Positions 7,269-17,345 of a stretch of 17,372 nt of DNA are shown here, piece after piece (position 1 is the stretch's first letter; every line of letters starts with the position of its first letter). The translations under genes and the position numbers were made by a program. The DNA is taken from contig JABANP010000786.1 in assembly GCA_013115135.1 (NCBI GenBank), positions 1 through 17,372 of the forward strand. The letters are read 5' to 3'. This DNA is from Perkinsus olseni. Its lineage: Eukaryota > Perkinsozoa > Perkinsida > Perkinsidae. The notes beneath the pieces are model-generated. The model had not been told where the DNA came from. It did not search any database and saw only the letters and a program-made list of their open reading frames with translations.

Positions 7269-8365
7269 TTTTCGTCCACCATATTCGAGGCAGGTTCGAT
7301 TCCCGCGGGCGTCATTTTTCTCAGAGACAGTACGTAATAAAAAGCGATCAGGGAGTGGCTGCCGCGCGCACCTGCGTTAAGTGACCCATTCGTGGATGGA
7401 CCGATCATCACGGAAGCCTAATCCATAGTTATTCCAGTTTGGGCGCACCCTTGATCATCACTCGAATCGTAGCAGGCCCATCCGAGCAAGCAGCGTCCTA
7501 AATAGCTCAGATGGTCGGCGGATACATATAGCTGAAGATAGCGGGGACATATGCTTTGATATATGCGGGAGAAAAGTGGTATGATTGCATGAATTGGTCG
7601 CATAGGCGGTTACACTGAACTTCAGTGTCACCGCTAGGGTTGACTCTTGCCCAGCTGCATCTCCAGTGAAATCGACGTGCAGGTTGTTTGAGACATGAGC
7701 AGTGGTGATTGGTGACACCACTCAATATAAAAAAAGATATGTATGTTCATGTTTCTTTATTGTTTTCGCTCTCTGTGTCACCACGCCACTCTACCTGCGC
7801 GTAAGTTCGCGTTTCGTTGCGGGGTACTGCCGTGCATGGACCGACTGTGGTGACACGGAACATTTTTTTGAGTGGTGGCGTGTAACCCCTACCTGCCGCC
7901 TGAATTTGTGGAACGAGTGGTAGCCGAAGTTGTCATGCCTTTACTATCATACCAGACCTTCCGCAAGTGGTCGAACATCCTTCGAAGTGGCCCTGACGAA
8001 CGGTAGAATGATTGTCCGACATGCTAATAATGCACGATTTGAGTGCGGAAGTGCTATGTGTGAATGAGCGTGACTGTGTGTGAACGAATGTGAGTGAGCG
8101 TGACTGTGTGCGAGTGAGCGTGACTGTGAGTGAGTGTGAGGAAGTTGTTGTTGCCGAGCGTCCGGTTTTTTTGAGTTAATCCCGAGAGATTCGGAGCTAG
8201 GGAGCGAGTACTGAGTTCCGCACGAGTGACGGTGAGTACTGAGACCTCTGATGACGCAGGAAGATCACGCGCGAAGCTGTCTCGGCAAGACGGTCTTGCA
8301 GCAACCCTCTGCTCTAACCCGCCGCAGCATCATAGCTGAGCGAATATTGCGAGCCACCCAGAGAC

Positions 8366-8439
8366 TCCGATGTAGTCTAGCTGGTTAGGATTCGTGGCTT
8401 TCACCCACGCGACCAGGGTTCGAGTCCCCTGCATCGGAA
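8366..8439 (+). tRNA. tRNA-Glu(UUC), one extra C in the T arm
   Basis: The sequence reads GAGTCCCCTGC where other copies have GAGTCCCTGC, giving 74 nt and an eight-base T loop or a bulged stem. Units 7, 8 and 9 share the extra C. It may be a real shared variant or a homopolymer miscount. Confidence 0.92.
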
Positions 8440-8645
8440 AGTAAGAGCATTTATCCTGGTTCGGGTAGCGATGGGATCACTCGAGGGAAGCGTTCAAGGC
8501 AAGCCCCGCTCCCCCTGAACAATGTTGATGCTGTAGGATTGCGTCGGACTCGCCTGTGCCTTTTTGCGACACCCAACATTGGGCAGGGGGTAGAGGGGTG
8601 CCTCAGCCGTACCTTTCCTCAGGGGACAAGCGTTGGTTGGTGTGT

Positions 8646-8718
8646 GGGGGACTAGCTCAAATGGTAGAGCGCTCGCGTAGCAAGCGAGAGGCACCGGGAT
8701 CGATGCCCGGGTTCTCCA
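8646..8718 (+). tRNA. tRNA-Ala(AGC)
   Basis: An intact 73-nt copy followed by TTTT. Confidence 0.97.
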
Positions 8719-9810
8719 TTTTCGTCCACCATATTCGAGGCAGGTTCGATTCCCGCGGGCGTCATTTTCTCAGAGACAGTACGTAATAAAAGCGATCAGG
8801 GAGTGGCTGCCGCGCGCACCTGCGTTAAGTGACCCATTCGTGGATGGACCGATCATCACGGAAGCCTAATCCATAGTTATTCCAGTTTGGGCGCACCCTT
8901 GATCATCACTCGAATCGTAGCAGGCCCATCCGAGCAAGCAGCGTCCTAAATAGCTCAGATGGTCGGCGGATACATATAGCTGAAGATAGCGGGGACATAT
9001 GCTTTGATATATGCGGGAGAAAAAGTGGTATGATTGCATGAATTGGTCGCATAGGCGGTTACACTGAACTTCAGTGTCACCGCTAGGGTTGACTCTTGCC
9101 CAGCTGCATCTCAGTGAAATCGACGTGCAGGTTGTTTGAGACATGAGCAGTGGTGATTGGTGACACCACTCAATATAAAAAAAAGATATGTATGTTCATG
9201 TTTCTTTATTGTTTTCGCTCTCTGTGTCACCACGCCACTCTACCTGCGCGTAAGTTCGCGTTTCGTTGCGGGGTACTGCCGTGCATGGACCGACTGTGGT
9301 GACACGGAACATTTTTGAGTGGTGGCGTGTAACCCCTACCTGCCGCCTGAATTTGTGGAACGAGTGGTAGCCGAAGTTGTCATGCCTTTACTATCATACC
9401 AGACCTTCCGCAAGTGGTCGAACATCCTTCGAAGTGGCCCTGACGAACGGTAGAATGATTGTCCGACATGCTAATAATGCACGATTTGAGTGCGGAAGTG
9501 CTATGTGTGAATGAGCGTGACTGTGTGTGAACGAATGTGAGTGAGCGTGACTGTGTGCGAGTGAGCGTGACTGTGAGTGAGTGTGAGGAAGTTGTTGTTG
9601 CCGAGCGTCCGGTTTTTTGAGTTAATCCCGAGAGATTCGGAGCTAGGAGCGAGTACTGAGTTCCGCACGAGTGACGGTGAGTACTGAGACCTCTGATGAC
9701 GCAGGAAGATCACGCGCGAAGCTGTCTCGGCAAGACGGTCTTGCAGCAACCCTCTGCTCTAACCCGCCGCAGCATCATAGCTGAGCGAATATTGCGAGCC
9801 ACCCAGAGAC

Positions 9811-9885
9811 TCCGATGTAGTCTAGCTGGTTAGGATTCGTGGCTTTTCACCCACGCGACCAGGGTTCGAGTCCCCTGCATCGGAA
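9811..9885 (+). tRNA. tRNA-Glu(UUC), extra T and extra C
   Basis: At 75 nt it has both the extra T in the anticodon loop (as in unit 2) and the extra C in the T arm (as in unit 6). If both are real the folding would be impaired, so sequencing error in runs of identical bases is the simpler reading. Confidence 0.9.
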
Positions 9886-10090
9886 AGTAAGAGCATTTAT
9901 CCTGGTTCGGGTAGCGATGGGATCACTCGAGGGAAGCGTTCAAGGCAAGCCCCGCCCCCTGAACAATGTTGATGCTGTAGGATTGCGTCGGACTCGCCTG
10001 TGCCTTTTTGCGACACCCAACATTGGGCAGGGGGTAGAGGGGTGCCCTCAGCCGTACCTTTCCTCAGGGGACAAGCGTTGGTTGGTGTGT

Positions 10091-10162
10091 GGGGACTAGC
10101 TCAAATGGTAGAGCGCTCGCGTAGCAAGCGAGAGGCACCGGGATCGATGCCCGGGTTCTCCA
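10091..10162 (+). tRNA. tRNA-Ala(AGC), first acceptor G missing
   Basis: Only four Gs precede ACTAGC, as in units 1, 8 and 9. The rest matches the reference, and TTTT follows. Confidence 0.93.
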
Positions 10163-11253
10163 TTTTCGTCCACCATATTCGAGGCAGGTTCGATTCCCGC
10201 GGGCGTCATTTTCTCAGAGACAGTACGTAATAAAAGCGATCAGGGAGTGGCTGCCGCGCGCACCTGCGTTAAGTGACCCATTCGTGGATGGACCGATCAT
10301 CACGGAAGCCTAATCCATAGTTATTCCAGTTTGGGCGCACCCTTGATCATCACTCGAATCGTAGCAGGCCCATCCGAGCAAGCAGCGTCCTAAATAGCTC
10401 AGATGGTCGGCGGATACATATAGCTGAAGATAGCGGGGACATATGCTTTGATATATGCGGGAGAAAAGTGGTATGATTGCATGAATTGGTCGCATAGGCG
10501 GTTACACTGAACTTCAGTGTCACCGCTAGGGTTGACTCTTGCCCAGCTGCATCTCAGTGAAATCGACGTGCAGGTTGTTTGAGACATGAGCAGTGGTGAT
10601 TGGTGACACCACTCAATATAAAAAAAAGATATGTATGTTCATGTTTCTTTATTGTTTTCGCTCTCTGTGTCACCACGCCACTCTACCTGCGCGTAAGTTC
10701 GCGTTTCGTTGCGGGGTACTGCCGTGCATGGACCGACTGTGGTGACACGGAACATTTTTGAGTGGTGGCGTGTAACCCCTACCTGCCGCCTGAATTTGTG
10801 GAACGAGTGGTAGCCGAAGTTGTCATGCCTTTACTATCATACCAGACCTTCCGCAAGTGGTCGAACATCCTTCGAAGTGGCCCTGACGAACGGTAGAATG
10901 ATTGTCCGACATGCTAATAATGCACGATTTGAGTGCGGAAGTGCTATGTGTGAATGAGCGTGACTGTGTGTGAACGAATGTGAGTGAGCGTGACTGTGTG
11001 CGAGTGAGCGTGACTGTGAGTGAGTGTGAGGAAGTTGTTGTTGCCGAGCGTCCGGTTTTTTGAGTTAATCCCGAGAGATTCGGAGCTAGGAGCGAGTACT
11101 GAGTTCCGCACGAGTGACGGTGAGTACTGAGACCTCTGATGACGCAGGAAGATCACGCGCGAAGCTGTCTCGGCAAGACGGTCTTGCAGCAACCCTCTGC
11201 TCTAACCCGCCGCAGCATCATAGCTGAGCGAATATTGCGAGCCACCCAGAGAC

Positions 11254-11327
11254 TCCGATGTAGTCTAGCTGGTTAGGATTCGTGGCTTTCACCCACGCGA
11301 CCAGGGTTCGAGTCCCCTGCATCGGAA
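11254..11327 (+). tRNA. tRNA-Glu(UUC), one extra C in the T arm
   Basis: Same as the unit 6 copy: 74 nt with GAGTCCCCTGC. Other stems are intact. Confidence 0.92.
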
Positions 11328-11536
11328 AGTAAGAGCATTTATCCTGGTTCGGGTAGCGATGGGATCACTCGAGGGAAGCGTTCAAGGCAAGCCCCGCTCC
11401 CCCTGAACAATGTTGATGCTGTAGGATTGCGTCGGACTCGCCTGTGCCTTTTTGCGACACCCAACATTGGGCAGGGGGTAGAGGGGTGCCCTCAGCCGTA
11501 CCTTTCCCTCAGGGGGACAAGCGTTGGTTGGTGTGT

Positions 11537-11608
11537 GGGGACTAGCTCAAATGGTAGAGCGCTCGCGTAGCAAGCGAGAGGCACCGGGATCGATGCCCGG
11601 GTTCTCCA
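11537..11608 (+). tRNA. tRNA-Ala(AGC), first acceptor G missing
   Basis: A four-G start, otherwise identical to the reference, followed by TTTT. Confidence 0.93.
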
Positions 11609-12704
11609 TTTTCGTCCACCATATTCGAGGCAGGTTCGATTCCCGCGGGCGTCATTTTCTCAGAGACAGTACGTAATAAAAAGCGATCAGGGAGTGGCTG
11701 CCGCGCGCACCTGCGTTAAGTGACCCATTCGTGGATGGACCGATCATCACGGAAGCCTAATCCATAGTTATTCCAGTTTGGGCGCACCCTTGATCATCAC
11801 TCGAATCGTAGCAGGCCCATCCGAGCAAGCAGCGTCCTAAATAGCCTCAGATGGTCGGCGGATACATATAGCTGAAGATAGCGGGGACATATGCTTTGAT
11901 ATATGCGGGAGAAAAAGTGGTATGATTGCATGAATTGGTCGCATAGGCGGTTACACTGAACTTCAGTGTCACCGCTAGGGTTGACTCTTGCCCAGCTGCA
12001 TCTCAGTGAAATCGACGTGCAGGTTGTTTGAGACATGAGCAGTGGTGATTGGTGACACCACTCAATATAAAAAAAGATATGTATGTTCATGTTTCTTTAT
12101 TGTTTTTCGCTCTCTGTGTCACCACGCCACTCTACCTGCGCGTAAGTTCGCGTTTCGTTGCGGGGTACTGCCGTGCATGGACCGACTGTGGTGACACGGA
12201 ACATTTCTTTGAGTGGTGGCGTGTAACCCCTACCTGCCGCCTGAATTTGTGGAACGAGTGGTAGCCGAAGTTGTCATGCCTTTACTATCATACCAGACCT
12301 TCCGCAAGTGGTCGAACATCCTTCCGAAGTGGCCCTGACGAACGGTAGAATGATTGTCCGACATGCTAATAATGCACGATTTGAGTGCGGAAGTGCTATG
12401 TGTGAATGAGCGTGACTGTGTGTGAACGAATGTGAGTGAGCGTGACTGTGTGCGAGTGAGCGTGACTGTGAGTGAGTGTGAGGAAGTTGTTGTTGCCGAG
12501 CGTCCGGTTTTTGAGTTAATCCCGAGAGATTCGGAGCTAGGAGCGAGTACTGAGTTCCGCACGAGTGACGGTGAGTACTGAGACCTCTGATGACGCAGGA
12601 AGATCACGCGCGAAGCTGTCTCGGCAAGACGGTCTTGCAGCAACCCTCTGCTCTAACCCGCCGCAGCATCATAGCTGAGCGAATATTGCGAGCCACCCAG
12701 AGAC

Positions 12705-12779
12705 TCCGATGTAGTCTAGCTGGTTAGGATTCGTGGCTTTTCACCCACGCGACCAGGGTTCGAGTCCCCTGCATCGGAA
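12705..12779 (+). tRNA. tRNA-Glu(UUC), extra T and extra C
   Basis: Same two extra bases as the unit 7 copy (anticodon loop T, T-arm C), 75 nt. The acceptor stem is perfect. Confidence 0.9.
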
Positions 12780-12987
12780 AGTAAGAGCATTTATCCTGGT
12801 TCGGGTAGCGATGGGATCACTCGAGGGAAGCGTTCAAGGCAAGCCCGCTCCCCCTGAACAATGTTGATGCTGTAGGATTGCGTCGGACTCGCCTGTGCCT
12901 TTTTGCGACACCCAACATTGGGCAGGGGGTAGAGGGGTGCCTCAGCCGTACCTTTCCTCAGGGGGACAAGCGTTGGTTGGTGTGTGT

Positions 12988-13059
12988 GGGGACTAGCTCA
13001 AATGGTAGAGCGCTCGCGTAGCAAGCGAGAGGCACCAGGATCGATGCCCGGGTTCTCCA
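12988..13059 (+). tRNA. tRNA-Ala(AGC), T-stem change and missing G
   Basis: A four-G start. The 5' T-stem strand reads CCAGG instead of CCGGG, giving an A-C mismatch with CCCGG. Unit 10 has the same change, so it looks like a shared variant of neighbouring copies rather than a random error. Confidence 0.9.
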
Positions 13060-14163
13060 TTTTTCGTCCACCATATTCGAGGCAGGTTCGATTCCCGCGG
13101 GCGTCATTTTCTCAGAGACAGTACGTAATAAAAGCGATCAGGGGAGTGGCTGCCGCGCACCTGCGTTAAAGTGACCCATTCGTGGATGGACCGATCATCA
13201 CGGAAGCCTAATCCATAGTTATTCCAGTTTGGGCGCACCCTTGATCATCACTCGAATCGTAGCAGGCCCATCCGAGCAAGCAGCGTCCCTAAATGGCTCA
13301 GATGGTCGGCCGGATACATATAGCTAGAAGATGGCGGGGACATATGCTTTGATATATGCGGGAGAAAAGTGGGTATGATTGCATGAATTGGTCCCGCATA
13401 GGCGGTTACACTGAACTTCGAGTGTCATCCGCTGGGGTTGACTCTTGCCCAGCTGCATCTCAGTGAAATCGACGTGCAGGTTGTTTTTCGAGACATGAGC
13501 AGTGGTGATGTGGTGACACCACTCAATATAGATGTATGTTCATGAACCTTTATTGTTTTCGCTCTCTGTGTCACCACGCCACTCTACCTGCGCGTAAGTT
13601 CGCGTTTCGTTGCGGGGTACTGCCGTGCATGGACCGACTGTGGTGACACGGAACATTTTTGAGTGGTGGCGTGAAGCCTACCTGCCGCCTGAATTTGTGG
13701 AACGAGTGGTAGCCAGAAGTTGTCATGCCTTTACTATCATACCGAGACCCAGCTTCCGCAGTGGTCGAACATCCTTCGAAATGTGGCCCTGACGAGACGA
13801 GTCGGGAATGATTATCCGACATGCTAATAATGCACGATTTGAGTGCGGAAGTGCTATGTGTGAATGAGCGTGACTGTGTGTGAACAGATGTGAGTGAGGC
13901 GTGACGTGTGTGCGAGTGAGCGTGACTGTGAGTAGAGTGTGGGGAAGTTGTTGTTGCCGAGCGTCCGGTTTTGAGTTAATCCGAGAGATTCGGGCTAGGG
14001 AGCGAGTACTGAGTTCCGCACGAGTGACGGTGAGTACTGAGACCTCTGATGGCGCAGGAAGATCACGCGCGAAGCTGTCTCGGCAAGACGGTCTTGCAGC
14101 AACCCTCTGCTCTAACCCGCCGCAGCATCATAGCTGAGCGAATATTGCGGAACCACCAGAGAC

Positions 14164-14237
14164 TCCGATGTAGTCTAGCTGGTTAGGATTCGTGGCTTTC
14201 ACCCACGCGACCAGGGGTTCGAGTCCCTGCATCGGAA
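14164..14237 (+). tRNA. tRNA-Glu(UUC), one extra G in the T stem
   Basis: The B box region reads CAGGGGTTCGAGTCC, one G more than usual (74 nt). The normal seven-base anticodon loop is kept. Confidence 0.9.
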
Positions 14238-14442
14238 AGTAAGAGCATTTATCCTGGATTTCGGGTAGCGATGGGATCACTCGAGGGAAGCGTTCAAGGC
14301 AAGCCCCGCTCCCCTGAACAATGTTGATGCTGTAGGATTGCGTCGGACTCGCCTGTGCCTTTTGCGACACCCAACATTGGGCGAGGGGTAGAGGGTGCCT
14401 CAGCCGTACCTTTCCTCAGGGGACAAGCGTTGGTTGGTGTGT

Positions 14443-14515
14443 GGGGGACTAGCTCAAATGGTAGAGCGCTCGCGTAGCAAGCGAGAGGCACCAGGATCGA
14501 TGCCCGGGTTCTCCA
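14443..14515 (+). tRNA. tRNA-Ala(AGC) with T-stem A-C mismatch
   Basis: A 73-nt copy with the five-G acceptor. It carries the CCAGG T-stem variant shared with unit 9. TTTT follows. Confidence 0.93.
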
Positions 14516-15606
14516 TTTTCGTCCACCATATTCGAGGCAGGTTCGATTCCCGCGGGCGTCATTTTCTCAGAGACGGTACGTAATAAAAGCGATCGAGGGG
14601 TGGCTGCCGCGCGCACCTGCGTTAAAGTGACCCATTCGTGGATGGACCGATCATCACGGAAGCCTAATCCATGAGTTATTCCAGTTTGGGCGCACCCTTG
14701 ATCATCACTCGAGATCGTAGCAGGCCCATCCGAGCAAAGCAGCGTCCTAAATAAGCTCAGATGGTCGGCGGATACATATAGCTGAAGATGGCGGGGACAT
14801 ATGCTTTGATATATGCGGGAGAAAAGTGGTATGATTGCATGAATTGGTCGCATAGGCAGTTACACTGAACTTCAGTGTCACCGCTAGGGTTGACTCTTGC
14901 CCAGCTGCATCTCCAGTGAAATCGACGTGCAGGTTGTTTGGGGTCATGAGCAGTGGTGATTGGTGACACCACTCAATATAGATATGTATGTTCATGTTTC
15001 TTTATTGTTTTCGCTCTCTGTGTCACCACGCCACTCTACCTGCGCGTAAGTTCGCGTTTCGTTGCGAGGGTACTGCCGTGCATGGACCGACTGTGGTGAC
15101 ACGGAACATTTTTGAGTGGTGGCGTGCTAACCCTACCTGCCGCCTGAATTTGTGGAACGAGTGGTAGCCGAAGTTGTCATGCCTTTACTATCATACCAGA
15201 CCTTCCGCAAGTGGTCGGAACATCCTTCGAAGTGGCCCTGACGAGACGGTAGAATGATTGTCCGACATGCTAATAATGCACGATTTGAGTGCGGAAGTGC
15301 TATATGTGAATGAGCGTGACTGTGTGAACGAATGTGAGTGAGAGCGTGACTGTGTGCGAGTGAGCGTGACTGTGAGTGAGTGTGAGGGAAGTTGTTGTTG
15401 CCAGGCGTCCGGTTTTGAGTTAATCCCGAGAGATTCGGGCTAGGAGCGAGTACTGAGTTCCGCACGAGTGACGGTGAGTACTGAGACCTCTGATGACGCA
15501 GGAAGATCACGCGCGAAGCTGTCTCAGCAAGACGGTCTTGCAGCAACCCTCTGCTCTAACCCGCCGCAGCATCATGGCTGAGCGAATATTGCGAGCACGC
15601 AGAGAC

Positions 15607-15680
15607 TCCGATGTAGTCTAGCTGGTTAGGATTCGTGGCTTTTCACCCACGCGACCAGGGTTCGAGTCCCTGCATCGGAA
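15607..15680 (+). tRNA. tRNA-Glu(UUC), extra anticodon-loop T
   Basis: 74 nt with CTTTTCAC in the anticodon loop. The acceptor, D and T stems match the reference. Confidence 0.91.
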
Positions 15681-15887
15681 GTAAGAGCATTTATCCTGGT
15701 TCGGGTAGCGATGGGATCCTCGAGGGAAGCGTTCAAGGCAAGCCCCGCTCCCCCCTGAACAATGTTGATGCTGTGGGATTGCGTCGGACTCGCCTGTGCC
15801 TTTTTGCGACACGCAACATTGGGCGAGGGGGTAGAAGAGATGCCTCAACGTACCTTTCCTCAGGGGGACAAGCGTTGGTTGGTGTGT

Positions 15888-15964
15888 GGGGGACTAGCTC
15901 AAATGGTAGAGCGCTCGCGTAGCAGAAAGCGAGAGAGCACCGGGATCGATGCCCGGGTTCTCCA
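15888..15964 (+). pseudogene. tRNA-Ala(AGC)-like copy with insertions
   Basis: At 77 nt this copy has extra bases within and just after the anticodon loop (GTAGCAGAAAGCGAG) and a longer variable region (AGAGCA). The loop geometry would be wrong if these are real, suggesting a non-functional copy. Assembly error near the window end is equally possible. The acceptor and T arm are intact and TTTT follows. Confidence 0.6.
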
Positions 15965-17063
15965 TTTTCGTCCACCATATTCGAGGCAGGTTCGATTCCG
16001 CGGGCGTCATTTTCTCCAGAGACAGTACGTAATAAAAGCGATCAGGGGAGTGGCTGCCGCGCGCACCTGCGTTAAGTGACCCATTCGTGGATGGACCGAT
16101 CATCACGGAAGCCTAATCCATAGTTATTCCAGTTTGGGCGCACCCTTGATCATCACTCCGAATCGTAGCAGGCCCATCCGAGGCAAGCAGCGTCTAAATA
16201 AGCTCAGATGGTCGGCGGATACATATAGCTGAAGATAGCGGGGACATATGCTGATATATACGCGGGAGAAAAGTGGTATGAAGTTGCATGGTGGTCGCAT
16301 AGGCGGTTACACTGAACTTCGAGTGTCACCGCTAGGGAGTGACTTCTTGCCCAGCTGCATCTCGGTGAAATCGACGTGCAGGTTGTTTGAGACATGAGCA
16401 GTGGTGATTGGTGACACCACTCAATATAAAGATATGTATGTTCATGTTTCTTTATTGTTTCGCTCTCTGTGTCACCACGCCACTCTACCTGCGCGTAAGT
16501 TCGCGTTTCGTTGCGGGGAGTACTGCCGTGCATGGACCGACGTGGTGACACGGAACATTCCCGCTGAGTGGTGGCGTGCCAGCTACCTGCCGCCTGAATT
16601 TGTGGAACGAGTGGTGGCCCGAAGTTGTCGTGCCTTTACTATCATGCAGACCTTCCGCAAGTGGTCGAGACATCCTTCGAAGTGGCCCTGACGAACGGTA
16701 GAATGATTGTCCGACATGCTAATAATGCACGATTTGAGGTGCGGAGGTGCTATGTGTGAATGAGGCGTGACTGTGTGAACGCGAATGTGAGTGAGGCGTG
16801 ACTGTGTGCGAGTGAGCGTGACTGTGAGTGGTGCTGAGAGAGTTGTTGTTGCCGAGCGTCCGGTTTTTGAGTTAATCCGCGAGAGATTCCGGAGCTAGGA
16901 GCGAGTACTGAGTTCCGCACGGTGACGGTGAGTACTGAGACCTCTGATGACGCAGGAAGATCACGCGCGAAGCTGTCTCGGCAAGACGGTCTTGCAGCAA
17001 CCCTCTGCTCCTAACCCGCCGCAGCATCATAGCTGAGCGAATATTGCGAGCCACCCAGAGGGC

Positions 17064-17138
17064 TCCGATGTAGTCTGGCTGGTTGGGATTCTCGTGGCTT
17101 TCACCCACGCGACCAGGGTTCGAGTCCCTGCATCGGAG
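17064..17138 (+). pseudogene. tRNA-Glu-like copy with D-arm changes and an insertion
   Basis: Compared with the core gene, the conserved A14 and A21 of the D loop are both G, and two bases are inserted before the anticodon stem (GGATTCTCGTGG). The discriminator region reads GGAGAA. The acceptor, anticodon loop and T arm remain. It is either a decayed edge copy or an unpolished sequence. Confidence 0.6.
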
Positions 17139-17345
17139 AAATGCGAGCATTTATCCTGGTTCGGGTAGCTTGATGGGATCACTCGAGGGAAGCGTTCGAG
17201 GCGAAGCCCCGCTCCCCTGAACAATGTTGATGCTGTAGCAAGTTGCGTCGGACTCGCCTGTGCCTTTTGCGACGCAGCATTGGGCAGGGGTAGAGGGTGC
17301 CTCAGCCGTACCTTTCCTCAGGGGGACAAGCGCTGGTTGGTGTGT

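Larger units (their letters stand above)
7269..8718 (+). repeat. Array unit 6
   Basis: A core copy that mixes the two variant sets: seven Ts in CCGG(T)nGAG but five Cs and four Gs in the stem-loop, as expected for a recombinant between unit types. Landmarks: 3'-half-like element 7290-7314, TATA from 7726, a seven-T run after the candidate RNA hairpin, minisatellite 8058-8140, stem-loop 8498-8602. No other gene is seen. Confidence 0.94.
8719..10162 (+). repeat. Array unit 7
   Basis: A core copy of the six-T / five-C / four-G type. Landmarks: 3'-half-like element 8740-8764, TATA from 9174, minisatellite 9505-9587, stem-loop 9944-10046, where the T separating the two C-runs is missing. The spacer holds no other recognisable gene. 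Confidence 0.95.
10163..11608 (+). repeat. Array unit 8
   Basis: A core copy of the six-T / five-C / four-G type. Landmarks: 3'-half-like element 10184-10208, TATA from 10617, minisatellite 10948-11030, stem-loop 11386-11490. No other gene is seen in the spacer. Confidence 0.95.
11609..13059 (+). repeat. Array unit 9
   Basis: The last core-like copy, with a few extra single-base changes (for example TTTCTTTGAG for the T-run after the candidate RNA hairpin, and an added C before the orphan A box). Landmarks: 3'-half-like element 11630-11654, TATA from 12066, minisatellite 12400-12482, stem-loop 12838-12941. No other gene is seen. Confidence 0.94.
13060..14515 (+). repeat. Array unit 10 (diverged)
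   Basis: Divergence rises sharply here: the A-tract after TATA is lost (13527), GTGTCACC in the dyad becomes GTGTCATCC, the orphan A box reads TGGCTCAGATGG, and many G, A or GA insertions occur, including in the minisatellite (13858-13944). The 3'-half-like element (13082-13106) is intact. The stem-loop lies at 14298-14399. No gene besides the tRNAs is seen. Confidence 0.93.
14516..15964 (+). repeat. Array unit 11 (diverged)
   Basis: A diverged copy. The A-tract after TATA is missing (14977), the minisatellite start is altered (15304-15386), and the stem-loop (15737-15844) is weakened because the outer G-run reads GAAGAGATGCC. The 3'-half-like element 14537-14561 is intact. No additional gene is seen. 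Confidence 0.93.

Noticed and set aside
15133..15546. Minus-strand frame up to 137 codons, Thr/His/Ser-rich
   Set aside because: It is made by the GT-rich minisatellite. Its reading frame changes from unit to unit with the length of the T-run, so there is no sign of coding constraint.
15618..15848. Minus-strand frame with a CRDSNPGRV motif
   Set aside because: It is the antisense translation of the tRNA-Glu T arm and anticodon arm, not a protein.
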